Source: Capitulum mitella (Eukaryota > Arthropoda > Thecostraca > Pollicipedomorpha > Pollicipedidae). From it: a stretch of 64,000 nt of DNA. Location: the NCBI GenBank assembly GCA_030062745.1, contig CP099845.1, positions 20,916,556 to 20,980,555 of the forward strand, written 5' to 3'. Positions within the stretch are counted from its first letter, which is position 1; every line of letters starts with the position of its first letter. Shown piece after piece: positions 49,397-61,687 of the stretch. The notes under the pieces are model-generated. The model saw only the letters and a list, made by a program, of their open reading frames with translations, did no database searches and was not told where the DNA came from. Position numbers and translations under genes: made by a program.

Positions 49397-50856
49397 CACC
49401 GGTGGGCCGAGCTCGGCGACACTGCACACAACACAGCTGCTGTAGCGGACGAGTTAGGACTGGGTACTGGAACAGCAGCTTTCCCCGTGCCCTTGCTGCG
49501 ACCTGAGCATGACACGGACAGCTCTGGACGCACCCGATCTCTCTCCCGATCTCTGGCCGGGCGAGTGCCGGACCCCGGAAGCCAAGCTGGCCCACACAGT
49601 CGAGCGGTGTCCAGCTGTCGCCTCCGCCCGGCCGGACCGACACTGAGCTCAGGCCAGCCTGAGCTTTGTCTCCGGTCCGGGCTGCGAGCCGGCGCTCGCT
49701 CCGCGCCGGCGTCGGTCGCGCGCCGCCGGCGGCCGGACCGGGCCGGGGCCGGACCGGCGGCCGGACGTCGCGGCCGCTCCGTCGCGCCGCGCAGTGGCCG
49801 TGCACGGCGCGGACGCGCGCGCCGGCCGATACGATCTCGGCGCCATCAAAGCGGCCGCGGCCGCCGCACGTGAGCGGCGCGACTCTCGTCTCGCGGTGAC
49901 GCCGGACGCCGCAGCCGGTTAGCGAGCACGCGATCCGCCGCCGGCTCCGCTTCCGTCTTCATCTGCCCCCGGCGACGCTGCGGAGGTACCGTCGGTTCCC
50001 TTCGGCCCCAGGGAAACACCGCCCGCGACGACGGGTCGAAAGATCTGGTGCGTGCGGTTCGGGACGATTTCTCTCCGGAAGAGGACGCGGGACGGCGCCG
50101 CGATGGGGAGCCGGGAGTCGCCGCCGACGGGCAACGCACGTCAGCGGTCGCGTGACGACTGCATTGAAGCCTAATCTCCGCGAGCGTGCTGCCACTCTCA
50201 TCCACCGCGGACGGCTAAGGCGGCCGGAATCGCGGCCGCCATCGCTCCGGCGCGAGCACGTGCAGCCGGAGCTGTCAGTCTGATGCGGCACGGCCGGCAG
50301 CCCGCCGACCGGGCCCGGCCCGGCGCTGCCGTCCGGCCCTGACCGCCTCGGACCGTCCGGGACCACCCCACACCAGTCTTATCCAGAACTGTATCCGGCC
50401 TTTTGTTAAACTGAGTTTGGTTCTCGGTTCTGCATGATGTTATTGTATTCTTTCTACCAGCATGTGTTCATAAATTGAAGAAAACTTGTCCATTATACTT
50501 CATATTTCCCTAAGCTATCAGTGTTCATGCAAGAAGACCCAAAGTTCCCTAGAGTATTGAAGATGATTGTAGACAACGCAAATTGCCGGACTGTTGTAGT
50601 CTCGTAGATGGCTTGCTGTCGCTGTCAGGACTGCCGGACTGTCGCAGATCGCCGAGGACGACTGCGGCCATCTCACATTCTCCCAGACCACCGCAGACCG
50701 GTGCGGACGCTCGGCCGGCCGTGGTTCTGTCCCGGCTCGATGGTCTGTTTGGCCAGCTGGGCCGCTGCTGACTCAGAGCCGGGCCTTCGGAGGCGCGACT
50801 CCAGCAGTCGCCTCCGGACCGAGCCTCTCTGAGGCGCGGAGCTGTGAGAGCCAGAG

Positions 50857-50931
50857 TCTGCAAAACTGTATCGAATAGTAATCTGCGGAGCTATCTCGAG
50901 CAGAGGTCTGCGGAACTGTCTCGTATCGACA
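50857..50931. repeat. 25 bp tandem repeat, three diverged copies
   Basis: Copies start at 50857, 50882 and 50907, each opening TCTGC followed by an A/G-rich pair and a CTGTATCG or CTATCTCG-type word. Confidence 0.75.
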
Positions 50932-51110
50932 GCACGGCCCCGCTACGGCATGAGTACGGCCGCAGTACGGCCGCGGCACGGTCGCCGCGGAACCTGCGCA
51001 TGATGCGTCGTAACTGTCTCGAGAGGACCGCCTGCGCCGCGGCCACGGTCTTAGCAGCCCGGTCAGGCCCCATGGAAGTTGGAGCAGACATTGTCGGTGC
51101 GAAGAGCGCG

Positions 51111-52130
51111 CGGTAGGGGTACAGCACGGAGCACAGGTTTTGAGTGGGGCTTGTTGTAGTTCTCGTGGCTTGTGATGTAGTCGTCTTTGTGGCCGAGACG
51201 CTCGGATTTTGTGAGAAGTAGACATCCGTGAGGGCCATAAAAGGTCGCAATGAATAACGTTATTCCAGTGTTCTTCCCTTAAAAAGCTAGGATGGCGGCT
51301 GACTCGAACACACAACACCGGGATAAGGGGTAAATCGGTACAGTGCGCGATGGAAAGTGGCTGTGCCAGTATCCCATACTACACTCCTAACTCACTGATA
51401 GATATCGTGACTTATCTGCACAGGCTTGCGGCACTATCACACTGGAGTTCTCTCCGGTGCTCAGCGTGCATTCAAAGCTGCGCAAAGCTCCTGTGCATGC
51501 GAAACGCCGCATTCCTGTGTGACGCCCGCGTTTGCGTGCTCTGCTCTGGAGCGCCCCTTAGCGAGCCGAATCGCAGCGATGCCACTGACCAGGATCCACT
51601 TACCCCGGCGAAAAGAGGACTGATCGGAGGAGTGCCAGAAGCAAATCCCATTGACCGTAAACCTCCGGATTCCTCGCCCGTATTGCCGGCATTTCCAGCG
51701 CTAAACACGGCACTGAGACGTTAGCATTTTTGCGATGGCGGCGGATCCTGGCATTCCGCGCGCGTTCTGCCAGTCGCCGGCCGTCGGGAAGTCGGCCGCG
51801 CGAGATGATCTCCGAGGAGGCAGGCGCGGCCCGGCCGCGGGCGTGGCCGGCACGCCGTGGCGCCCGCCCGGCCCGGCACGTCCCGGCCACGGCCGGCGCC
51901 GATCCCCGGCCAGCACGTCCGCGGAGGGCTGCTCGGGGTCGGCCTCCTCGTCACTGGAACTGTGGCGGTCACCGGCCGACCAAAGGCACACGAGTGAGGC
52001 TTCTGTCGTTTTCTTGGTCTCCCGATGGTCACAGGGACGAGGCTGACTCTCACAAATCCTTCTTTATTTGCCTTACATTCGCAACGCTTTGGTATTTTCT
52101 AGACCTATCTAACTGCTGTCAAGCTTGTCA
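51111..52130. other. Spacer and small CpG island left of the LINE
   Basis: Ordinary DNA to about 51720, then a GC-rich block to about 52000. There is no gene. The border with the retrotransposon near 52130 shows no clear target-site duplication. Confidence 0.5.
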
Positions 52131-53502
52131 AACATCACAGAACGTGTAGTTTGTACACAGTTGACGGAATATCTCGCAGCCAACAAAATTCTCAGTCCCC
52201 GTCAGAACACTTACAGGCGAGGGCGCTGCGCGGAGGACGCCGTGCTCGACACTGTCACTTGAGTAACAGGTAACATCGATGCTGGGCCTGGTCTCGTCAA
52301 CCGCGACGATTGACCTCAGCAAGGCTTTTGACAGAGTGGATCACGGCATCCTGCTGCGGACGATGTCGTGTTGCGGTATATCAGATGGCTGGTTTTCCAA
52401 CTATCTGACCAGCCAGAGGCCGATGGTTTACAGAGGTTCGGAGATCAGACATGTCCAGCTCGGTGTGCCGCAGGGCAGCATCGTCTGACCAGTCCTTACC
52501 ACCCTCGCCGTTACCGACATCTGCGTCCTTCCCCACGGTCGGCTTGTCTTTTATGCGGGTGACACGCAGCTGCTGGACAGCTCACGACCTGACACGCACG
52601 GTCTCGCCGAACTCACACGGCAAAAGCAGATTTCATGCTGATCGCCACGAAGCATTGTCTGAAAATGCCGCAGATTTTTCCTTTGGTTTCTCTGGGTGTA
52701 CAGTCCGGCCCTCTGAGACTGAAAATTCCCGGCGTTATCGTGGACAAGACATTGACGTGGGAAAATTACATTTCAGCTGTTGCGGCGTGCGCCCTTTATC
52801 TTCACTCGGCCATGACACGCACGTTGTCACTTCTTGCTCTGCTCAGACGAGACTGAAAACACGCGGGAGTGGGGCGCGCGTCCGTAGGCATATGGGGACT
52901 AACCATAAAGGAACACATGGGACACACTCATAGCACAGGCCATCGTGCGCTAGTGTTACGGAGTCCCGATCTCTCCTTGCAAATTTCGGCGACTCCACTC
53001 CGGATGCTCCCAGAATTGTTATTCAGCTCCCAGCATTGTTATTCAGGCTCACGATATCTGCCACAAGCTGCACTGCTTTTCCGCGTTGGAAGGAGCAAGC
53101 AACACCCAACAGAACCGCGTTAAAAAAGCCATGAACTTTGCAGCTCGCGTGATCTCCAGCACCGGCCGCTGTGATCACATGTTTCCGGTTTCGGCACTGG
53201 CATCGATGGTCAAAAGTAAAACAGCTCGTTCGTGAGCGAGACTGCATCGAAATTTGACGGCACTCTCAGCGACTTAACGGTTCCTCTAGCGTTGAGGGCG
53301 ATGCTCAGGCGACGCCCCAACCTAACGCAGCGCGTCAACGGCATGGCCGACTCCGACCACCCGCTCCTGCCCGGAGCCTGGCACTCCTCCACACTGAGAG
53401 CAGTACCGATCAGCCGCCGCCTGGAACCATCTGCCCCCGGCTGTCACTGGATGCGACACCGTGGCTGCCTTTAAATCCTCCCGTCACGAAAAAGACATGT
53501 GA
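52131..53502 (+). pseudogene. Reverse transcriptase pseudogene of the LINE
   Basis: Reverse transcriptases of this class copy the element's RNA into DNA at a nicked target. This copy cannot. Relative to the expected LINE reading there is an in-frame TGA at 52260-52262, where family members usually have Trp, a one-base shift near 52287, a TGA at 52486-52488 immediately after GVPQGSIV, where Gly is usual, and a further frame change before 52635. The second Asp region of the active site reads YAGD rather than YADD, so one catalytic aspartate is lost. Additional stops occur between 53218 and 53410. The pieces lie in three different frames. The number of defects points to an old insertion. Confidence 0.88.
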
Positions 53503-53649
53503 ATAATCTCGGAGCGCGGCGTTGTGTGTTTAACTATGTATCGTGTCCTTTCACTGTGTGTGTGTATTTTGTTGTTTTAGCCACTTTTTTCCTTGCATGA
53601 CGAGATTCCCCGAAAAACTATGTTCCGCATGGATCGGTTCGATTAATAC

Positions 53650-53676
53650 ACAAAGAAACAAGCAAACAAACAAACA
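53650..53676 (+). repeat. CAAA-type short repeat at LINE 3' end
   Basis: Irregular CAAA and GAAA units about 150 bp after the ORF2 stop. Several LINE clades end in short tandem repeats like this in place of a long poly-A, so I take it as the element's 3' end. Confidence 0.6.
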
Positions 53677-53849
53677 CTGTTAGCAATGTCGAATTGACAG
53701 AAGCATTGTCAGATTTGAAAAAATGGCACCAAACTTAAGTCGTTCCCTTAGTGTTTAGGCGTCTTTTGGTTACAATTTTCTTAACTTTGGAGTGACTGCC
53801 CGTTGAGCGCTCGTAACAATTTTTGAAAAGCTCCTCCTTACGCCGTGTA

Positions 53850-56640
53850 GCCGGCACGTGGCGCTGGCGGTCCGCGCGGCCACGGACGGCACGGCCGGCC
53901 GGTCCTCAGCGGAGGTGCAGATGGAGTGGTTGACGCTCCCGGAAACCGCGGCACCCGTAAGCGGTGGCTGACGGTAGAGATAGAATACCCGGAGAGGGCT
54001 TGGCCCGTGGTCAGCGAGAAGCCCCATGTCGTGATCCCGGCCGGATTGTGGTAAATGCATGAAAGACGTAAACGTTAAGTGGCGAGCCTTTGATGTGCTG
54101 CCAGGCCGGCTGAAGTCTGTGAGCCCGAGGCCTGGCTGCCTGAAAGTCTGAAGTCCGCCGAGGCGCGGCGAGGGAAGTTTTCTCGGCGTGCCTTCGGTCG
54201 GCCTCCTCCGTTTAAAGGCGAGCCCGCCGCGCGCCTCGCTGCAGCCGGAACAGGTCGTCGCCGAGACGCTGCAAGACGCGACCACTGTGCAGCGCGCCGA
54301 CCCGCCGCCGGCGCGTGAACGACCGGTCCGCCTCTCCGCCTAATTTCCAGCGGTAATGGGTCGGCGCCGGGCGGCGGCGAGCTTCAAAGCGCCGGCAGCG
54401 GGCCGCGGCCGGGCGACCTTTGCGCCGGCTCGGCCGGCTCACGGGCGCCGGCTGGCCGCCGCCGCCGTCGGAAAGTCCCGGATGTCGGCTAATTAACCTT
54501 ATCGGCTGCCGGTCGGCGCAGCGCCGAGCGACCGCACGGCGCCGCCCGGCCCACGCGCTCCACGGCGGCTCCGTGCGTCCAGCTGCCGGCGGCCGGCTCC
54601 GATCTTATCGGCGCGCCGGCCGCGCCGAGAAACGCCCGGCGGGCCTATCAGCGCGCGCCCGAGCAGGAGCGGGTTCCGGTCAGTCCGGGTGGGGGGGAGG
54701 GGCAGGGCGCCGGCGGGAGCGAGCGATGCGGCCGCCAGATAGCCCGCCCCGAGTGACGGCCGCGGCGGCGTCGAGCCGCCGGAATGCCGGCACGAGATGG
54801 CCGGCGCCGCCTCACGCGCCGGCCGGATCCGCATTCTCACACGGCACGGCGCCCGGCCGGAGCACGACCCGGCACGACCCGGCCGCCGGGCACGGGCCGG
54901 TACGGCCCCGGCCGGGCACCGCCGCGCCCGGCGCGCCCCACTGCGATGCCCGTGTGACGATAGGGCACTTCCGACGCGTCTGGCCCCGGTCTGTGCAGGT
55001 CCTGCCGCGACCCGGCACGGCCCGCGGGAGGTGGGCTTTCTCCGGACGGCACGCTGTCCTGCTGAACACTGACCGGACAGTGTCCTGAGGACAGCTCCCG
55101 GTGCACAGAATTTGACCCATCACGGCCCCTGCTTTCCCCTGCGTTCCCGTCTTCAGGCGCTCAGCCACAGGGGAACCGTGACAATCTTCGCTGTATTGTT
55201 GCGGCTTTCAGTTTCGGTCCGGACGTCGGCCCGGAAATGAAGATTGCACACCCCGCGGAGTGCGGTGTGAGCAGTATTCCGTGGGACTCCTGCGTGCGCC
55301 GCTGAAAGTGCTGTCAAATCATCCATCATGGTCTTCATTCACCATCATTTGTTCCCTCAGTGCGCCCGCCAATCCATCACTTTCCTCTATAATTGTTTAA
55401 CCCTTTGTGACGGCGCTGGTTACCTGAAGTCAGCCCGGCCCGGCGGCGCGGCGGCAGCGGGTCGGAGCGGGGCGTCACCGGGCTATCATGTCCCGCCGCG
55501 CCGGCCGGCCGGCTGACGGCGCTGATGGATCGGCCCCGCCCGCCGTCACCGGGCCGACATTACCGCGCGCCGCTCAATGAAATCATCGCCCCACGCGCCG
55601 ACCCCCGGCCGCCCCCTGAAATCAGCCGGCCCACCGGCCGGGCCCGAGCGTCGGAGATGCGCCGATAACGGTGTTCGGGCGAGGGGGACGGTGCTCGAAC
55701 GCTGCCGGTGGTCGCCGCTCGGTCCGTCGGCGTGTGAATGCCGCGCAAGAGCCGCTCCCACGCGTTTCCGGTGGCGTACGTATGCGTTTGTTCTCGGGCC
55801 GCGCATGAGTCGGACCCCTGGCTCGTGTTCTTGGACTGTCGGCTATTATGCAGATATGATGAAGTGTGATAGTCATCAGTCATCTCCCTGACCAGTTCGC
55901 CGACCGTGATGCAAGCGGTCGTTTGGATGAACTGTTAACGGCACCGGCCGGAGCGCCAGGCTGGCCCATCTCGGCAGTGGCTCGTGATTCACCTGTCAGT
56001 GCCTCCGCTGCGCTCGTCCGTCTTGTTGCCTCACGCGCTGATGTCCCGGCACTGACGGCCCGGTTCGTGCCTCGGTCGTCGCTGTGCCCTCTCCACTGGT
56101 CGCGCCTCGTCACTGCTGCCCGGCAGCGTTGGCCGTCTTTGTGAGGCGATTTCCGGTAGCCTGGCTCCGGGCAGCCATCTGCGTGCGCCATGCATACCAA
56201 CTCTGATCTCGGCGTGCTGCCATCCCACATCCCACAGGTCCTCGATCTCAGCTTGCAGCCATTTCAACCAACCTTCGCTAGGACCGTTTTCTTTCCGTGG
56301 CCTGATGATTCCGCGCGTGCAGCGACCTGCCGGCGTGCCCTGCGATGTATCCAGCTCTCGCCGTCGCTCCCTGTCGTCCCTCTCGGCCCCGGTCGTCCCG
56401 CTGCCTCCCTCCGCCGTCGGCAGCCGTCGGCCGCGACACGGCGGCGGCGTCGCTCGGCGAATTGGCCGCCCCGCTGTCCATTTGCGCCGGCCGGCCGCGC
56501 GCGGCCGGCGCCGGCGCCCTGTTTGCTCTCCAAGCGGGCCGTGTTTATTTGTGTTGGCATTAGCGGGCCGTAAGTAGCTGCGCGGCGGCCGCGGCGAGGG
56601 CGGCGCGCCGCCGCGCCGTAATCGTGATTAGATGGCAGCC
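53850..56640. other. CpG-rich islands
   Basis: GC-rich blocks lie at about 53850-55110, 55420-55800 and 55920-56640. The second-to-last part of the first block is a run of CACGG/CCCGG-type words (54840-54930). GGCTAATTAACC near 54487 and CGTAATCGTGATTAG near 56617 are further TAAT cores. No frame, including the 222-codon plus-strand frame 54420-55088, shows a domain. Confidence 0.5.
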
Positions 56641-58079
56641 GCTTCCAGATTAGGAAAACTTTGGCGGCAGATTCATCGGTGGGATTTGCATGCCGAGAGT
56701 GGCTTAGTTAATGCGGTAATATCGGGTGATTTGGTTGTTAGATTGGGCGGCTTCGGTGTTTGGCGGTGACGGCATAATTTATCCTCTTGCGGTGGCGAGA
56801 GAATGAGAGAGTGCTGTGCCACTGTGCGGTTTGCACGACACATTTAATCCATTGATACCTTCTGCTTATGTGCCTGGGCCGATTTGTCAATGTCTTGACC
56901 GCGACATTTGTAGGCGACGAATTAACAACTTGTTCAGCACCCGCGTGTTTCTGCAACCAATGGTAATGTCTCAGTGCCCATGGGTGGGATTTCTTTTATG
57001 TTTCCGGGTTGTCGGGGAAGCAGAAACCTGATGCTGGCTCACACTTATGTTCCTCTTTTGTTCATCTTTGCATCAAATTTTGACGTCCTGCGCGAAAATT
57101 GTGGACAGCTGTAGAGTTATTTTCCGTTGAAAGTTGTTGACAGTTGACAGTTCACATTTGTGGGGAGTTTTGGCGTCATACATGCAAATCTTTGAGAGTT
57201 GTATGAAACCGTGACATGTTGAAATGCTAGCAGTCCAGTCGTGCAGCAACCCAGTCTTGTGGAACTTTTTACTCAAATTCAGAAAAACGTGTCATGACAT
57301 CCCTGATGGATACCCACAGAAGTTTTTTTTAAGTTCCTTCAATAAGCGCGGAGCTTCCTTTTACCGCTACAAAACCATCATGGGCATTTGCGAAGTGTTA
57401 TCGTAGCCATAATATGCGATGTTTTCCACGAAAACAGAAGGAATGCAGCATACAAGGGACATGGGCGCAGTGCCTCCTACCCTTGCATGCGTAAGACATT
57501 CATGCGGCAAATGCGAGCTGAAAAGGAATAAGATTAAAGACTGCATGTGGGAATTGGTGGTTTCCGGGAAAGCAACTGCGACCTGATGTCTTTAATTCTC
57601 CATGAAGTAGTCATGCAGGGAATTCCGTGGCATCTGGGCGGATGGTTAAGCTGTTGCCTGTCTTTGTCTAGTGTGATGAACGCTGCCGTGCCAAACGGTA
57701 CCTGAAACTGAAACTGTGGTTCAGCAGTCGAGAGCGGGCCCATCCTCTGGGCTTCTGGACTCCCTGCAGAGGAGACTTGCAGAGAAAAATGAGCACAGGG
57801 TAATAAAGAAAATGACTGAAGTCGGATTTAACACTCTGTCAGATATGAATCTGAATACCTTGTCACAAAGGCACGCACACGATTCGGCTATTCCAGCTGC
57901 GTGCAATTGACAGACAGCTGGAATTGAACTTTCCTGGCGTGGGCCGCAACTTCCCCGCCATCAAGGCAATCTCGCGCCGTTAACGTTCCAGCGCAGTTCT
58001 TACGTGTACGCCGCGATCGAAACACAACCCGGCAAACGTGTGATCGGACCAGTCTCCGGTCCATTGTGCAGGCGACGGT
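56641..58079. other. AT-richer spacer upstream of the last gene
   Basis: Ordinary DNA. The plus-strand frame 57716-57910 reads like a normal protein segment (GLLDSLQRRLAEKNEHR and onward) and has a plausible CAG acceptor and a GTAATA donor-like word. I do not recognise it and cannot confirm an exon. Nothing else is visible. Confidence 0.35.
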
Positions 58080-59320
58080 CCCGTCTCCGGAGCGTCGAAG
58101 ATGTGCTCTTAGCTCCTGCGCGGCCAGCGCCGGACCCCAGAGGTCCTGTCCTCTCCGCCCTGAAGTGGCCACCGGGCGTCGCGAACGGCCGGCTCTCGGG
58201 GCTGCGCCGTCGGCGGCGGCCGGAGCGCCTCTTTGTTTTCGGGTCGGCCGGCGGAGGTCGGATCAGCGCGCGGCGCCGCCCGGGGCTATCGATCCCGGCC
58301 GGAGCGCGCGACGCGGCCGCGGCGGCCCGACGTTGGCCGCCGCGCCGCCGCCGCCGCCACCGGCGCTCGATACGGCCGCCCGTCGGCCGCGACGCGACTC
58401 TGGGCGCGGCCGGCGCGACACAATGGCCGCGCCCAGTTCATCATTTCTCGCGCGCAGCCGTGTCGGCCGTCAGCGGGCATTCAGCCGGCGGCCGGCGTCG
58501 GGGCGCGTGTAATTGCCGCATTGTCGGCGGCCGCGCGGCCGGCCGGCCTCCGAGCGGCGCTCCATCGTTCCTTTGTGGCGGAGCCGGCGCGGCCGCTCGC
58601 CCCGCCCCGGCCCTGTTCCGCGCGGCCGCACCGCGCCGCCGCCTTTATGGCGCGATTCGCCGCGCCGCGCGCCACAATGGGAGCTGCGAGCTCGGCGCCG
58701 CCATCTTGGCGCGCTGTTGTCGCCATGTTTACCGGCCCAGCTGCGCCGGATTACAAACTTTCCGCTCGATCGGCGCGCCGCGCCGCGCGCTGACCCCCTC
58801 TCTCGGCCGGCTGACCCGGGCCGGCCGCCGTCGACCCTGCCGTCGGCCCCTGCCGCCGGCGCCGTCGGCCGCGGCGGCAGGGGCCGTGGGACCGGGCGGC
58901 GCCGCCCCGGAGCGCCCGGCCGGCCGGCCGTTTGTGCGCGGCCGCCGCCCAGACGACATCCATCATCGCGGCGCCAATTTGTGTGCGCAACTAGCGGGTA
59001 ATTGTCGCCGGCCGGGGACAGGTGGGCTGGACCGCCCGCCGGCCGGACGGCGGCCGGCCGCGCCGCCGGACCGGCCCCATTTTGGCGCCGGCCGCAGGTA
59101 GCCGCGGAATCCGCGCCATTCACGCGCACCTGGCTGGAAGTAATGGAGTAATTATCGTTTCCGCGGCCGGGCGGCGCGCGGCGGCCGCGGCGGCCGGCCG
59201 CTCCCGCCTCGGCGGCGGCGGCGCCCGGGGCGGCCGGCGCGCGGCGGCCGCGGCCGCCGGCCGGCCGGCCGCCTCCATTCAGGCGCGGTGACTTGGTGAC
59301 GTCGGACGTGGCGCGTCAGC
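58080..59320 (+). promoter_or_regulatory. CpG-island promoter region and 5' leader of the 59321 gene
   Basis: A dense GC island of about 1.2 kb ends at the start codon. It carries ACAATGG at 58420-58426 and 58674-58680 (SOX-type), TTTATGG at 58644-58650, and GCCGCCATCTTGG at 58697-58709, a good YY1/PHO-type site. TGACGTCG, close to a CRE, lies about 25 bp before the ATG. I find no convincing TATA box, as expected for a CpG-island promoter. The transcription start cannot be placed. The 365-codon frame 58004-59101 in this island is not in frame with the exon and has no domain. Confidence 0.5.
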
Positions 59321-59418
59321 ATGAGTCCGAACCGGCTGGGGCCGCAGGGCGAGCTGGTCGCGTGTGACACGGCGTACGGCGAGGTGAAGCGGGAGCCCGA
59401 CTACCGGGCCGTGGCCAG
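59321..59418 (+). CDS. Exon 1 (coding) of a putative transcriptional regulator
   Basis: The frame opens with ATG at 59321 in a fair Kozak setting (A at -3) and has an in-frame TGA at 59297-59299, so this is the first possible start. It codes 32 residues beginning MSPNRLGPQGELV, includes VKREPDY, and ends in a split codon AG before GTGAGG, a good donor (CCAG|GTGAGG). VKRE fits the sumoylation consensus (hydrophobic-Lys-x-Glu), common in the disordered N-termini of nuclear regulators. No folded domain is present, so the family stays unknown. The exon lies at the 3' side of a CpG island, which suits a first coding exon. Phase 2 at its end matches the exon at 61688. An alternative is that this is a chance open stretch, but the agreement of start, stop, donor and phase argues for a real exon. 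Confidence 0.6.
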
Positions 59419-61687
59419 GTGAGGCGCCGGGCGACCGGCCGGGTCGGCTCAGGTCAGCCGGCCGCCGACCCGCCGGCTCGGCTGCGGCCGGATTATCCGA
59501 GCTTAGCGCGGCTCCGGGAGCCGCGGATTGGGCGGGCGGCGGGTCGGCGGCTGCCGGGCCGGGCCGTGTTTGCCGCGGTGGCCGCGCGCGGCTCGGTGTT
59601 GCCGGCGCCCGGCGCTGGTCGGCCTCGCTGTCGGCTTCAGGTCGGCATAACCGGCCATAACCGACCCCGCCGAGGCCGGGATACGCGGCGCGCGGTCCCA
59701 TTCTCATGCCTGCGCTGATGGTCGTTTAATGACTGCAAGATGGTGGCCGTTGTCAGGCGGTCCTTGGTCCTGAAATTGGAAAAGGTGTTTGTGCGTTCGT
59801 TTCCTTGTTTATCTGACGGGGTGAGAGTGGCATGAACCTTGCCGCTGCAGGAAAGTAACATTGGGATGACCGCTGATGGCTTAATTGGAAAATTGCGCCC
59901 GTCATACTCAGAAAAGTTAAGCTGTACTGTGGTTATGATTTTTTGTTTTTATTTTTTATTGTTTTGGAAACGTATAATGGACACTTATGCGTTCTGTCAT
60001 TGTGACGTATGCGATCATATTTGATAAACATTTCTTAGCCACTGAGCAAATAAACAGAAATCTCAACATTTGCCAGCGTTGCCCGATCCAGTCTTGATAA
60101 TGGAGCATGAGATCATGCTCGGGCAACATCAACCAGTTGAAATCTTTTCGACAGACGGGGTCATTATAAGGAATCGTTGCGATCAACCGTACAAATTTTA
60201 TTACGTCCTGACAGCAGGGTAGCCTTAACCGGACCTGATTTATGGGCTTCCAGGAGAACCGGACTCCGAATGACATCCGATCGATATCAGTTGGATAACG
60301 TGTGTTGTCACACAGGTCTCAAATATTTCCAATACCTCCCTGGTAACTTTTTGTATGGCTATGGCTACGGCTACGTATTTAGGAATTCCGGTTTGTGTGG
60401 AGGGCTGTAAATGCAGCATATTCCTCTTTGTAAGGCAAACTGCTTGATTCGTAAGTACGCTGAAGTGCATTGTTATTTTGTGTGATGCTTTTGGAAGATT
60501 TGTAAGTTACCCCAAAAGCTCCACGAATTGCGTTGGTTGGATTTCCGTTGTGGAAGCCTGCGCCGTAGTTTGCGCTATGGCAGTACCGTTCTGAGTGACG
60601 GCGTCAGTCCTGAGACTAAGAGTGCGTCATCGGCCGTATTTAGCGGCTCGGCCGACCAGTAAGGCTTCTCCGGCCCCGAGACGCGGGCCGCTTCGAGCTG
60701 CCACAGCCGCCGGCCGGCAGCCCTGGCCGGGCCGCTCCGCGCTGCCACATTCGCCGGCTGGTGCCGTCCGGTGCCCGGGGGTGCCGCTGGTGCTGGCCGG
60801 TGCGCACCAGTCCGGGGAGGAGGGCGGGAGGACGGCACGGCCGTCCGCGGGCCGCCTCCTCCCGGCGGCAGCGGAGTCCGGCGCCGGCCGAGCGCGCCGC
60901 CGTCGGCTTTGCCGGCGCCGCCCGGCCGCTGCTGATCACCGCCGACCGCCGCCGGAGCGTGACCTTTATTGGCGATAGCATCGCGCCGGCATCACCGGGG
61001 TAATTGGTCATGCGACGGGCCTTGTTAGTAGCTGGATCTCGCCGGCTGCTCCTCTGTACAAGGTCCGGTTTGCCGAGATAAAAATGCCCGTGTGCAATGA
61101 ATGAACCGCCTCACTGGTCGCCCGTTTTGGCTCGGCAGTGGCTCTCCGCATTCCTTTTTCGCCGTCGAATTAAGGGTGGCTCAAGATTGAAGTATGTGGC
61201 GTGATTCGCGTTTACGTGCATGCATGTTTGAATATGGACGCTGGCGGATGTTGATATGTGTTGCGGTTCTTATGCAATTTACTGATCCGTGCATCCCATG
61301 TTACATGAGCGCACGTGTGTGGCGTTATATCCTTGAGCGATTTTCCCATCACCGTTGTTGACTCGCCGTATTGAGCTTCTTTGTACTTTTTACGTGTTCA
61401 TGTACTCGGCTCCTGTACACCGTCCACGGTCCCACGCAGTGAACTCGCCCCATAAGCCTTACGTCAAGGTGGCCTCATCATCCATCCCGTCCAGACCGCA
61501 ACCGCAAAGCCCCTGCCGTCCCGGCTCAGTGCGCCCGACCGCAGCGACTTACCCAACAGTCGAGGCGGCGGCCGGCCGGGGCACAGCTCGCCGGGCGTCC
61601 GTCCGCGTCCGGCGCCGTCCCCGCCGTGGCGCCCCACTCGGCCGCCGGCCGTCGCGTGCTCACGTGTCTCCGTGTCTCTGCCGGCAG
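59419..61687 (+). other. Intron 1 of the 59321 gene (2269 bp, predicted)
   Basis: The intron begins GTGAGG and ends CTCCGTGTCTCTGCCGGCAG, a good polypyrimidine tract and acceptor with a CTCAC branch-like word just upstream. Its first 300 bases are GC-rich, 59720-60630 is AT-rich and empty, and 60640-61010 is another GC island with TTTATTGG at 60965-60972. No repeat or nested gene is seen. Confidence 0.55.

Larger units (their letters stand above)
49041..51110. other. CpG-rich island and flanks with short tandem repeats
   Basis: About 49041-50380 is strongly GC-rich, with GCAGTAATGCC and CTCTAATAGCC cores near 49072-49094. An approximate 32-33 bp repeat of about 2.4 copies occupies 49318-49396 and a 25 bp repeat lies at 50857-50931. 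No domain-bearing frame is seen. Confidence 0.5.
52131..53676 (+). mobile_element. 5'-truncated, degraded non-LTR retrotransposon (LINE)
   Basis: The fragment covers the reverse transcriptase and C-terminal part of a LINE ORF2 and a 3' tail. In order I see: a pre-catalytic stretch (ERVVCTQLTEYL, 52131-52262), the catalytic palm with DLSKAFDRVDHG and GVPQGSIV, a mutated YADD box read as FYAGDTQLL (52549-52575), a thumb-like segment with DKTLTWENYISAV, a C-terminal segment NFAARVISSTGRCDH (about 53131-53175), and a final WNHLPPAVT block ending at a TGA at 53500-53502. A CAAA-type repeat at 53650-53676 is the likely 3' terminus. No endonuclease domain is present, so the copy is 5'-truncated, as is usual for LINE insertions. 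The sequence style suggests the Jockey/CR1/L2 side of the LINE tree, but the clade is not certain. Confidence 0.9.

Noticed and set aside
57716-57910. 64-codon frame with GLLDSLQRRLAEKNEHR
   Set aside because: Begins with GTG rather than ATG, and the possible acceptor and donor words are not strong enough alone. No family recognised.
58004-59101. 365-codon plus-strand frame in the promoter island
   Set aside because: Arg, Ala, Gly and Pro rich with no domain, overlapped by equally long frames in other phases and on the other strand. Open because the DNA has few A/T bases, and not in frame with the supported exon.
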